A DNA stretch of 64,000 nt from Granulicella sp. (lineage in GTDB: Bacteria > Acidobacteriota > Terriglobia > Terriglobales > Acidobacteriaceae), in contig DAIDKF010000001.1 in the NCBI GenBank assembly GCA_027450185.1, positions 1 to 64,000 of the forward strand, read 5' to 3'. Position 1 is the stretch's first letter. Every line of letters starts with the position of its first letter. The notes below the pieces were generated by a model that worked only from the letters and a program-made list of their open reading frames with translations, was not told the DNA's origin and did not search any database. The translations under genes were made by a program, and so were the position numbers. Below, piece after piece: positions 36,412-44,803 of the stretch.

Positions 36412-37403
36412 CCACCCTCGCCAACGTGACTTCCGCGCCGTCCTCACCGATAGATGACCGCCTGCCCGGTGCGCCCGAACTCTATCTCACTCCAGCCGTT
36501 CGCCCGTCGCTTGTGGAAGCGCAGGCATGGTGCAAGACACTCGCGACCACTCACTATGAGAACTTCCACGTTGCAACGTTCTTCCTTCCCGCTGCGCTGC
36601 GTCCGCACTTTCACAGCATCTATGCCTTCTGTCGCACCTCGGACGATCTTGGCGATGAAGTAGCAGACACCACCACGGCCACGCGCCTGCTCGCCGAGTG
36701 GCGCGCGATGCTCCATCAGTGCTTCGTCGACCCTGGCAGTTCGCGTCATCCGGTCTACGTAGCCCTGCATCCCACGATTGTGCAGTGCAACCTCCCGATG
36801 CAGCCGTTTGACGACCTCATCTCTGCCTTCGAGCAGGATCAGGTCTACACTCATCACGAATCGCTGGCTACTCTCGAGCACTACTCGCGCTACTCGGCCA
36901 ACCCTGTTGGCCGCCTGGTTCTTCTTGTCAGCGGCTACCGCTCCGAAGAGCTCATGCAGCTCTCTGACGACATCTGCACCGGCCTTCAACTAGCCAATTT
37001 TTATCAGGACGTCGTAGAAGACCGTGGCCGCGGCCGGCGTTACATCCCTGCTGACGCCATGCGGCGCTTCGCCGTCACTGACGAGCAACTCATCGCTCGA
37101 CGATTCGATTTCAACGTCCGCGCTATGATGCAATTCCTGGTCGCTGACGCGCGCGAACGCCTTACCCGCGGCCAGCAGATCACCAGCCTTGTCTCCCGTG
37201 ATCTAGCGTCGACACTACAGCTCTTCGTCAACGGCGGCCATGCCATTCTCGACGCAATCGCTGCGCAGGACTATGACACCCTCCGCTCCCGCCCCGTCGT
37301 AACCAAGGCAGCAAAGCTTCGCCTACTCGGTGGAGCGCTTGCTGGAAAGCTCACCTCATCCCTGCTGCCGTCGCGAGGAGCAGCCAAGGGCCGGCCCGCA
37401 TGA
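36408..37403 (+). CDS. hpnC: Squalene synthase HpnC (hydroxysqualene synthase step)
   Basis: One of the HpnC/HpnD/HpnE trio that makes squalene from farnesyl diphosphate; HpnC turns presqualene diphosphate into hydroxysqualene. The two aspartate-rich motifs are present: RTSDDLGDEV near residue 80 and FYQDVVEDRGRGRRYIP near residue 205. 331 residues, no membrane segment. It is coupled at both ends by ATGA overlaps with the dehydrogenase and hpnD. Confidence 0.93.
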   Translation: MTTLANVTSAPSSPIDDRLPGAPELYLTPAVRPSLVEAQAWCKTLATTHYENFHVATFFLPAALRPHFHSIYAFCRTSDDLGDEVADTTTATRLLAEWRAMLHQCFVDPGSSRHPVYVALHPTIVQCNLPMQPFDDLISAFEQDQVYTHHESLATLEHYSRYSANPVGRLVLLVSGYRSEELMQLSDDICTGLQLANFYQDVVEDRGRGRRYIPADAMRRFAVTDEQLIARRFDFNVRAMMQFLVADARERLTRGQQITSLVSRDLASTLQLFVNGGHAILDAIAAQDYDTLRSRPVVTKAAKLRLLGGALAGKLTSSLLPSRGAAKGRPA

Positions 37404-38356
37404 GCGCCGCACAGTCTCCCGAAATCAGCGCGGCGTACGCAGCTTGCCGTGCTATCGCCAAACGCGAAGCTAAAAATTTCTACTACTCTTTCCGCGTCCT
37501 TCCCCAGCACAAGTCCGACGCCATGTGCGCGGTCTACGCCTTCATGCGTAAGGCCGATGATCTCGCGGACGACGAATCCATCTCGCTTGACGCGCGCCGT
37601 GAAGCCATGGCCACCTGGACCGCCGCCTGGCGCGCCTCCCGCGCCGCATCCAGCGAAGATCCCATCTTCCTTGCGCTCAACGATACGCAGCAACGCTTCG
37701 CCATCTCTGACGATCTTCTTGAGCAACTGGTCGCCGGAACCACTCTCGACCTCCAGACAGAGTCCGATGGCGTTCACACCTTCGAAGTCCCCAGTCCCAG
37801 CGGTGTGCCTCGCACTGTCCAAATCTACGATAGCGTAGCGGCGCTCCATCATTACTGCTACCTCGTGGCCTCCGTCGTAGGACTGGTCTGCATCCGCATC
37901 TTTGGTTACACCGACCGCCGTGCTGACCAGTTTGCTATCGACACCGGCATCGCCTTTCAACTCACCAACATCCTCCGCGACGTGAGAGAAGACGCAGACC
38001 GTGGCCGCATCTATCTCCCAGCCGATCTGCTCCATGACAACGCTGTCGCCCCTGAGCGCATCCTCGCTCTCGCCTCTGGAGAGCCCCTCCAATCGAACGA
38101 ACTCGCTCTTCTACGAGGCATTGAACTGCACGCTCAAGCACTCTATCGCAGCGCCGATCAGCTCATTCCGCTGCTTGACGCCGATGCGCGTCCAGCCATG
38201 CGCGTCCTCGTTCGCATCTACCACGAGCTGCTCGACCGCATCGCGGCCGATCGAGGCGCTGTCTTTTGCAAGCGCGTCTCCGTCTCCACGGCGCGGAAGC
38301 TCAGCATTCTTGCGATCGGCATCCTCCAATCGTTTAAGGTCAGGCTGGTCGGATGA
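37400..38356 (+). CDS. hpnD: Presqualene diphosphate synthase HpnD
   Basis: It joins two farnesyl diphosphates to presqualene diphosphate, the first step of the trio. 318 residues of the phytoene/squalene synthase fold, with FMRKADDLADDE near residue 55 and NILRDVREDADRGRIYLP near residue 195. SFRVLPQHKSDAMCAVYAF is typical of HpnD. Starts on the hpnC stop and ends on the hpnE start. Confidence 0.93.
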   Translation: MSAAQSPEISAAYAACRAIAKREAKNFYYSFRVLPQHKSDAMCAVYAFMRKADDLADDESISLDARREAMATWTAAWRASRAASSEDPIFLALNDTQQRFAISDDLLEQLVAGTTLDLQTESDGVHTFEVPSPSGVPRTVQIYDSVAALHHYCYLVASVVGLVCIRIFGYTDRRADQFAIDTGIAFQLTNILRDVREDADRGRIYLPADLLHDNAVAPERILALASGEPLQSNELALLRGIELHAQALYRSADQLIPLLDADARPAMRVLVRIYHELLDRIAADRGAVFCKRVSVSTARKLSILAIGILQSFKVRLVG

Positions 38357-39813
38357 GCGCGCACAGGACTACCGATGACGTCGATGTTGTGATTGCCGGC
38401 GCAGGTGCCGCAGGGCTTGCAGCAGCCGTAGCTCTCTCTGGTGCGGGGGCAAAGGTCGCCTTGCTTGAGCGCAAGCCATTTTTCGGTGGCCGCGCGTACT
38501 CCTACGCGCATCCTGCGCTCGATGAGGTCATTGACTCTCAGCACGTTCTGCTCGGCTGCTGTACCAACCTCATCGACCTCTGCAATCTCTCTGGCGCAAG
38601 TCGACATATTCGCTGGTACGACAGCATTACATTTCTGGAGCCCGGGACTGAAGCCTCTTCGTCGGAGACCAAGCCGTCTCGACGAAGCGACATCTGTCCG
38701 GGCCTGTTACCATCGCCCGGCCACTCCGCGCTCAGCTTTCTCCGTGCGCCGATGCTCTCGCTTGCGGACAAATCACGCATCGCTCTGGGCCTGCTCGACT
38801 TCCTCCGCGCCTACCCCACCATTGACGACGAGCCTTTTTCCGCCTGGCTGCAGCGAACCCATCAAACCGACCGCGCGATCCGCCACTTCTGGGAGCCCAT
38901 CATCGTCGGCACGCTCAACGACACGTTCGACCGCTGCTCCACTCGCTACGCCGGCCAGGTCTTTCACGAGTCCTTTATGAAGTCGGCCGAGGGCGGCCGA
39001 CTCGGCATCCCGTCGCAGCCTCTCTCTGAGTTCTACTCGTCTGTTGCCCGGCTGGCGGAGCATCAGGGAACCAGCCTGCATCTGCGCTGCAGCATCGACC
39101 GTATCGAGCAGCTTCCCGGCAGCGTCTGGAAGGTGACGGCCTCCGACGGCACCATCCATCGCGCTCCCAACCTGCTTCTCGCGCTTCCGTTCGAACAGAC
39201 TGCCCGCCTCCTCACTACGCTACCGGACGCCTCGGAGCATCGCCAGCGCATCGTGCCTTCGCTCGCACACTTCACCCATGCGCCCATTACTACCATCCAC
39301 CTGTGGTTCGATCGCACCATTACCGATCTTGATCACGCGGCGCTACTCGACACACGCATACAGTGGATGTTCAACAAGACCCTCATCCGTCGCTTTGAAA
39401 CAAGTCAGGCGGCTACGCCCGGCCAATACCTCGAGTTGGTCATCAGCGCTTCTTTCCCAGAGCTGCAACAGCCTCGTGAAGAGATTCTCGCGGCTGCGCT
39501 AGCCGAACTCGCACGCTTCTTTCCAGGCGTTCGCGCAGCCAAACTTCTAAAAGCCGGTGTTCTCAAAGAAGCTCGCGCCACGTTCTCGGTCACCCCGGGA
39601 TTGGACTGCTTCCGCCCCGCAGCCGATGCTCCGGGCGACGGTCTCTACCTGGCGGGCGACTGGACGCTCTCCGGCTGGCCATCGACTATGGAAGGCGCTG
39701 TTCGCAGCGGCCGTCTCGCCGCCGAATCCATTGCCCGCGCCGCCGGCAACGCTGCCGAGTTTCTGACGCCAGCCCTGCCCGCCGCTGGCTTGATGAAGTT
39801 CTTCGCCCGCTAG
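38353..39813 (+). CDS. hpnE: Hydroxysqualene dehydroxylase HpnE
   Basis: The FAD enzyme that reduces hydroxysqualene to squalene, 486 residues. The dinucleotide-binding start is DVVIAGAGAAGLAAAVALSG, followed by ERKPFFGGRAYSY. The C-terminus carries the second FAD motif YLAGDWTLSGWPSTMEGAVRSG. Last gene of the four-gene operon. Its TAG lies in a CTAG shared with the stop of the convergent half-transporter gene. The cyclase (shc) is not in the window. Confidence 0.93.
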   Translation: MSAHRTTDDVDVVIAGAGAAGLAAAVALSGAGAKVALLERKPFFGGRAYSYAHPALDEVIDSQHVLLGCCTNLIDLCNLSGASRHIRWYDSITFLEPGTEASSSETKPSRRSDICPGLLPSPGHSALSFLRAPMLSLADKSRIALGLLDFLRAYPTIDDEPFSAWLQRTHQTDRAIRHFWEPIIVGTLNDTFDRCSTRYAGQVFHESFMKSAEGGRLGIPSQPLSEFYSSVARLAEHQGTSLHLRCSIDRIEQLPGSVWKVTASDGTIHRAPNLLLALPFEQTARLLTTLPDASEHRQRIVPSLAHFTHAPITTIHLWFDRTITDLDHAALLDTRIQWMFNKTLIRRFETSQAATPGQYLELVISASFPELQQPREEILAAALAELARFFPGVRAAKLLKAGVLKEARATFSVTPGLDCFRPAADAPGDGLYLAGDWTLSGWPSTMEGAVRSGRLAAESIARAAGNAAEFLTPALPAAGLMKFFAR

Positions 39814-40199
39814 CGCGCCAGCAAAATCACGCCTACCACCACACAAATGGTCGCCAGCCATCGCCGCCGGTCTACCTTCTCGTGTAGAAAGAACTTTGCC
39901 GCAATTGCGTTTCCGATATAAGTAAGTGCAGCAATCGCCGGCCCTGCCAGCGAGAGATTTGCAATACTCAGAGCGAACAGCATTGAGAAGAAGTTCAGCG
40001 CCATACAGAGTGCGCCGGTTACAAACCGCGCATTCGTGAGCACGGATCCAATCGTCCCTCCGAGTCCATGCAGTGCCCTAATATCATCCAGGTCACCAAG
40101 CTGCCGCATCCCCGAGGCAATCATCACCTCGCCAATGACCGCCAGTGCCGCCACAAACAAAATCGCAGACCACACATGTACCACCGGCGATAGTGTCAT
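39810..40199 (-). CDS. EamA/SMR-like half-transporter 2
   Basis: A 129-residue four-helix membrane protein with LAGPAIAALTYIGNAIAAKFFLHEKVDRRRWLATICVVVGV, the EamA/DMT repeat end also seen in ArnE/ArnF and SMR proteins. Its start overlaps the stop of half-transporter 1 (ATGA), so the two probably form a heterodimer. ArnE/ArnF-type pairs flip lipid-linked sugars. Position between hpn genes suggests a lipid substrate; this is inference. Confidence 0.75.
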   Translation of the reverse strand: MTLSPVVHVWSAILFVAALAVIGEVMIASGMRQLGDLDDIRALHGLGGTIGSVLTNARFVTGALCMALNFFSMLFALSIANLSLAGPAIAALTYIGNAIAAKFFLHEKVDRRRWLATICVVVGVILLAR

Positions 40200-40624
40200 C
40201 GGCCTGCCCCTGCATCCATCTGGTCAAGCTCCGGATGCTCCGTGCGGGATGGGCCGCCAGCCACGAAGCCCACGGCGCACACGATCAGCAGAATTCCGAT
40301 CCACCGGGACAGCGATAAGTGCTCGTGCAGCCAGTAGCGTCCCATCAGAGCAATCACCACGTAGCCGAAGGCCGTCGCCGGCATCACGAAGGTGAGATCT
40401 GCCCAGCTCAATGCTGTCGTGTATGTCGCAAAAAAACCGATGAGCAATAAAATCCCGATGTCGACATAGGGGTTGAACAGGGCATGCCACAGGAGGCCGA
40501 GGTGATGCATGTTCACCGCACCAACCTGTTCCATGCCGCGTTTCAGAAACGAATCGCCAACGGATGCGGTCAGCATAATGGCCAGTAAAATCGCATACTG
40601 CGACGGTTTGAGAACGTGTTTCAC
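40196..40624 (-). CDS. EamA/SMR-like half-transporter 1
   Basis: A 142-residue four-helix protein with the EamA motif ALSWADLTFVMPATAFGYVVIAL and RYWLHEHLSLSRWIGILLIV. It starts with GTG at 40624. It begins 96 bases after hpnJ on the same strand, but a strong terminator lies between, so it may have its own promoter or depend on readthrough. Coupled to half-transporter 2. Confidence 0.75.
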   Translation of the reverse strand: MKHVLKPSQYAILLAIMLTASVGDSFLKRGMEQVGAVNMHHLGLLWHALFNPYVDIGILLLIGFFATYTTALSWADLTFVMPATAFGYVVIALMGRYWLHEHLSLSRWIGILLIVCAVGFVAGGPSRTEHPELDQMDAGAGR

Positions 40625-40663
40625 GCAAATCCCTTCTGCTGCTCCATCAAAGGATGTTTACTC

Positions 40664-40700
40664 CAAAGAAAAAGGCGGCCAGCGGAGTGCGCCGGCCGCC
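40664..40700 (-). terminator. Intrinsic terminator after hpnJ
   Basis: On the hpnJ strand, GGCGGCCGGC and GCTGGCCGCC pair (one mismatch) over a seven-base loop, followed by TTTTTCTTT. It begins 20 bases after the hpnJ stop. Confidence 0.85.
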
Positions 40701-40719
40701 CCTCGATCATCAACAAAAA

Positions 40720-42213
40720 CTATACGTTTGCGCTGGCACCCTTGAGTGCATTTGCTTCCTTCTTGGCACGTGACGCCTTGTTCCGCTGCGAACGCAGCTT
40801 CATGAACGCCTTGGCCTCGACATACAGCCGCGGCACATCCCGGTTTACGACGGCCTTCCACACCACGCGGAACGCCGCCTTTGGGCGGAAGTAGTACTCG
40901 TCGTAAAACTTGTGCACCATCTCCATCACGTACTCGGTGGGCAGGCCCGGATATTCGATGTGCGCCATCTGATGGCCGCCGCCATCCTCCATCTTTTCGT
41001 TGGTGATGAAGTCATTGCGTTTGGCGAAATCATAGAACTCGGTGCCGGGATACGCATGGGCGACAGAGACCTGGATCGTTTCACAATCCAGCGTCTTGGC
41101 AAAATTGATGGTGTTGCGGATCGACTCCTTGGTCTCACCCGGCAGCCCAAGAATAAAGTCAGCATGGATGATCAGCCCGAGGTCGTGGCAGTCCTTGACG
41201 AACTCGCGCGCGCGCTCAACTGTTGCACCCTTCTTGATATTTTTCAGGATCTGGGGATCGCCGGACTCGAAGCCCACGATCAGGAGCCGGCAACCGGCCT
41301 CCTTCATCGCCTTCAGTGTGTCACGATCGGTCGTTACGCGCGACGTGCAACTCCACGTAATGCCCAGCGGCTTCAGCTTCTCGCAAAGCTCAATCGTTCT
41401 GCCCTTCTGGATGTTGAAGGTATCGTCGTCAAAGAAAAACTCCTTCACGTGGGGAAAGTTCTGCTTGGCCCACGCCATCTCTGCGGCAACGTCATCGGTG
41501 GAGCGCTTGCGCCATGCGTGGCCGCTCAGCGTCTGTGGCCACAGGCAGAATGTACACTGCGCCGGGCAGCCCCGTGTTGAGTACAGGGATATATACGGAT
41601 GCAGTAGGAACGGAACGTTGTACCGCGTCACATCCATGTCGCGTGCGTAGATCTTCGTTGCCCATGGCATCGCATCCAGGTCTTCCACCTGCGGACGATC
41701 CGGGTTGTGCTGGATCACTCCGCTCGCATCAGAATTCCCAGATCCGTTTCGGATTTTATAGCTGATGCCGAGAATCTCATTGAGCGGCTTGCCGTTGGCA
41801 AACTCCACGACCGAGAAGTCGAATTCGCGGCGACAGATAAAGTCGAGCACCTCGCACTCGTTGAGTGCACGATCCGGGTCGGTGGTTACCGGCGGCCCGA
41901 CAAAACAGATCTTGATCGCCGGGTTCGCCTTTTTGATGGCGCGGGCCAGCGCATGATCTCCGGACCACCCTACAGTTGACGTGAACAGCACGAGAAACTC
42001 GTAACCCTTGGCGATCTCGATGGTCTCCTCCGCGCTGACATGGTGAGGCGGTGCGTCGAGCAGCCTGGAGCCTTCCAGCATTCCGGCCGGATAAGCCAAC
42101 CACACGGGATACCAGTAAGACTCGATCTCACGAGTCGCGGGCCAGCGGGAGCTGGCGCCACCGTCGAAGTTTTCAAAGGAAGGCGGGTTTAGGAGAAGCG
42201 TTTTGAGCGGCAT
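40720..42213 (-). CDS. hpnJ: Hopanoid biosynthesis radical SAM protein HpnJ
   Basis: A cytoplasmic B12-binding/radical SAM protein of 497 residues that contracts the side chain of bacteriohopanetetrol to a cyclitol ether group. The N-terminal half has the B12-like fold (LLNPPSFENFDGGASSRWPA, VLFTSTVGWSGDHALA). The 4Fe-4S motif is RGCPAQCTFC near residue 215. SVAHAYPGTEFYDFAKRND and IEYPGLPTEYVMEMVHKFYDEYYFRPK are HpnJ-like. It is transcribed toward the squalene operon. Confidence 0.9.
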   Translation of the reverse strand: MPLKTLLLNPPSFENFDGGASSRWPATREIESYWYPVWLAYPAGMLEGSRLLDAPPHHVSAEETIEIAKGYEFLVLFTSTVGWSGDHALARAIKKANPAIKICFVGPPVTTDPDRALNECEVLDFICRREFDFSVVEFANGKPLNEILGISYKIRNGSGNSDASGVIQHNPDRPQVEDLDAMPWATKIYARDMDVTRYNVPFLLHPYISLYSTRGCPAQCTFCLWPQTLSGHAWRKRSTDDVAAEMAWAKQNFPHVKEFFFDDDTFNIQKGRTIELCEKLKPLGITWSCTSRVTTDRDTLKAMKEAGCRLLIVGFESGDPQILKNIKKGATVERAREFVKDCHDLGLIIHADFILGLPGETKESIRNTINFAKTLDCETIQVSVAHAYPGTEFYDFAKRNDFITNEKMEDGGGHQMAHIEYPGLPTEYVMEMVHKFYDEYYFRPKAAFRVVWKAVVNRDVPRLYVEAKAFMKLRSQRNKASRAKKEANALKGASANV

Positions 42214-42340
42214 AATATGACCTTCAGTTTATCACTTTGTCCCCAGAAAAGATTGATCAGATGGGCCTGTCGGCACATTGTGCGCTGGTCTGCGGCGTGT
42301 TGTGCTGCGTGTAGAATGATCCGCCATCAGATCATTGCAA

Positions 42341-43690
42341 TCAGTGGCTTAGGTCCGGTGTGGGGATGCCTTCAGAGATTCTGATCGCAGCCTTCAGCCA
42401 ATCGTCGAGTTGGCCGGTCTGGCGCAGCAGGTTCACCTTGGCCTGGCTGAGCTGAAATTGCGCATGCAGTACGTCAATTGTGCGAGCGCTCTCGGTTAGT
42501 CTTGCGTTCTGTTCGTCGACGGGTGTCATCTGCTCGCCGCTGGAACTTCCGCTCGCCGCTGAGAGTTGGGCGCTGACGACCTTCACCTGCTCCTGCGCAA
42601 TATCCTGATCGATCTGGGCAAGGTCGCTGCGCTTATCCAGTTCTGCTGCGCTGCGTCTCAGCTTGAAGCGGCCTTCGAGGAACTGATTGCGCTGCTGCTC
42701 GGTCTCGAAGTGGGCGCGACTGGCCTCGGCCGCCGCCTCGTCGGCCTGGTGCTGATGCAACCGGTCGTAGATCGGGATCTCCATCTCGAGGTACACGCTG
42801 ACGGCATTCTGGCTCTTCCCCGCGAAGCTGGGGTAGTAGGTGGCATAGCCATTTTGCCCGGTATCGATACGGCTATAGTTGATGCCGAGACTCATCTGCG
42901 GCCGCAGGCGATAGCGGTTCAGGCCAAAGGAGAGTTGCTGTTTGCTTCTCGCACTCGCGACAGCCGATCGGATGCCCGCGCTGTAGGACTGACTTCCGTT
43001 CCCGGCCGCAGCCTGGACGCTTGGCAGATCGGGGATCGAGCTTGGGACCGCTGTGAAGGTTTCGGCTGATAGGCCCATCAGCCGCGAGAGATGATCGCTC
43101 AGGGTCGCTACCTCATCCTGGAGATTGAGTTGATCCAGTTCAATTTGCTTGGCGGTCCGCTGTGCGCGCAGCAGATTCATGCGCGTATCCTGTCCTGCGT
43201 TCAGGCGGGCTTCAACAATGGTGACAAGCCGCATGGCATCTCCGTACTCCTGGGTCATCGTAGCTGCGCATTGCTCGTCGCTGTTGAGATTCAGGTAGGC
43301 AATAACGACGTCCTCCTCCACCTGTTCGCGCATGTCGCTCAATGCGAGCTTCGCCGCCGCCAGCCCCGACGCGGCGGCTCGTATGTTGTCGCGTTGAGAA
43401 TAGTTGAATACCAGAGATTGGCTGGACAGACTGAATACCGTGGGCAACCCGGTTGGCACACCGAAGCCCTGGCCATAGCCTCCGTTGGCGGTGAGGTTCG
43501 GCACATAAACATCGCGGGTTTCGCTCAGCGCAGCCTGTGCCTTCTCCACTGCGGCCTCGGACATCTTTACGCGTGGATCGTTGCGGAGCGCCAGGTCGAC
43601 AGCGGAACTCAGTGAGATCTGCGCCGGCGCACTAACCGACAGCGCCGCCAGCATCACGATGCCCATCGCCCATTCGGTTCTTACGCGCAT
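42341..43690 (-). CDS. TolC-family outer-membrane efflux protein
   Basis: A 449-residue outer-membrane channel. The signal peptide ends VSAPAQ; two TolC repeats of about 200 residues follow, rich in coiled-coil helices (SLSSAVDLALRNDPRVKMSEAAVEKAQAAL, and later HFETEQQRNQFLEGRFKLRR). It is the third gene of an adaptor-TPR-TolC operon on this strand; the gap to the TPR gene is 61 bases. The inner-membrane pump is not here. Confidence 0.88.
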   Translation of the reverse strand: MRVRTEWAMGIVMLAALSVSAPAQISLSSAVDLALRNDPRVKMSEAAVEKAQAALSETRDVYVPNLTANGGYGQGFGVPTGLPTVFSLSSQSLVFNYSQRDNIRAAASGLAAAKLALSDMREQVEEDVVIAYLNLNSDEQCAATMTQEYGDAMRLVTIVEARLNAGQDTRMNLLRAQRTAKQIELDQLNLQDEVATLSDHLSRLMGLSAETFTAVPSSIPDLPSVQAAAGNGSQSYSAGIRSAVASARSKQQLSFGLNRYRLRPQMSLGINYSRIDTGQNGYATYYPSFAGKSQNAVSVYLEMEIPIYDRLHQHQADEAAAEASRAHFETEQQRNQFLEGRFKLRRSAAELDKRSDLAQIDQDIAQEQVKVVSAQLSAASGSSSGEQMTPVDEQNARLTESARTIDVLHAQFQLSQAKVNLLRQTGQLDDWLKAAIRISEGIPTPDLSH

Positions 43691-43751
43691 CCTATCCCTC
43701 GGCTCATCCGCACTCGTCTCACCAACTCAACTCCCAACACAGCTACCCGAC

Positions 43752-44798
43752 TTACAGCTCCCGTAGAGCCTGCTTTGCGGGGGCATAGCCTGAAGCCATC
43801 TCCAGCGCCTTGCCAAATTCGATCTTAGCTCCCGCCTTGTTCCCGGTACTGGCCAACATCTTGCCCAGCATCACACGCACCCTGATTACGGGAGCCGCAT
43901 CACTTCTGGCATCGCTCGCGAGATAGTCTCGCAAGGCCTGCTGTGCGACTCCTTGTTCGCGATGCATTTCGTTCAGAAGACTGGCTGCATCGACAATGCT
44001 CGCGTCCCTGGCTCGGTCGACCTCCAGACATTGGTTGAGTGCATGCAGGGCCTGATCGTATTGGCCGCGCCGCAGGTAATAGGCTCCAAGATCGACCCAT
44101 GCATCGGGGCGATTTGCCACCTCGACAGCCGCTCTGAATTCACGTTCTGCTGTTGCATAGTCCTTGCGCTTCTCCGCCGTCAGAGCGAGCATTCTGTGTG
44201 CCTGCTGGGGGAGGCGAGCCGCAACCTGATCGGCCAGCGCGACCGCTTTGTCCAAGCCGCCTCCAACGATTCCAGGAGCGCCGATGTAGAACTCGCTGAG
44301 GTCATTGGCCGCCGCTCCATTGCAGGCATCGAGAGCCACGGCCGCCTCAAAAGCATTTTTGACCTTGAGCGCCAGCCTGAGGCCGGAGAAGGGGCCGGCG
44401 TGTTCGGCCTTCATCCCATAGGCGCGACCCAGCCAGTCCTGCGCCTCGCTGCTGTGTGGGAGGGCGCGCACCGCTTTGGCACACGCCGCAATTGCCTCAT
44501 CGGTGTGGTCCTCTGCATAAAAGCTTCGACAGAGCAGAAGGTATGTCTGCCCATCCATTGGATTGGCCGCCGCAATGCGCTGAAGGCTTGCAACGGCTAT
44601 GTCGATTTGGCCCTGCATTAGCGCCTGCTTCGCAGCGTCCTGCTCTGTAATCAGGCGCGTTGCCGCCACACGTTGCATCGCACGCAGGCTGCCTGCGCCG
44701 AGAGCTAAGCCCAAGGCGATCAGCAGCAGTCGCAAACACGAAGCTGGCCGGATCGAGTTTCGAATCGCACGGGCGATGATGGATCTGGTCAAGAACAT
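43752..44798 (-). CDS. TPR-repeat protein, probably membrane-anchored
   Basis: 348 residues. A hydrophobic N-terminus (RLLLIALGLALGAGSL, about residues 23-38) is a signal or anchor. TPR units run through most of the rest: QIDIAVASLQRIAAANPMDGQTY, TDEAIAACAKAVRALPHSSEAQDWLG, KDYATAEREFRAAVEVANRPDAWVDLG, GQYDQALHALNQCLEV, and a last unit near the C-terminus. It follows the adaptor gene by five bases, so it probably helps assemble or regulate that export complex in the periplasm. Confidence 0.8.
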   Translation of the reverse strand: MFLTRSIIARAIRNSIRPASCLRLLLIALGLALGAGSLRAMQRVAATRLITEQDAAKQALMQGQIDIAVASLQRIAAANPMDGQTYLLLCRSFYAEDHTDEAIAACAKAVRALPHSSEAQDWLGRAYGMKAEHAGPFSGLRLALKVKNAFEAAVALDACNGAAANDLSEFYIGAPGIVGGGLDKAVALADQVAARLPQQAHRMLALTAEKRKDYATAEREFRAAVEVANRPDAWVDLGAYYLRRGQYDQALHALNQCLEVDRARDASIVDAASLLNEMHREQGVAQQALRDYLASDARSDAAPVIRVRVMLGKMLASTGNKAGAKIEFGKALEMASGYAPAKQALREL

Positions 44799-44803
44799 CT
44801 CCC

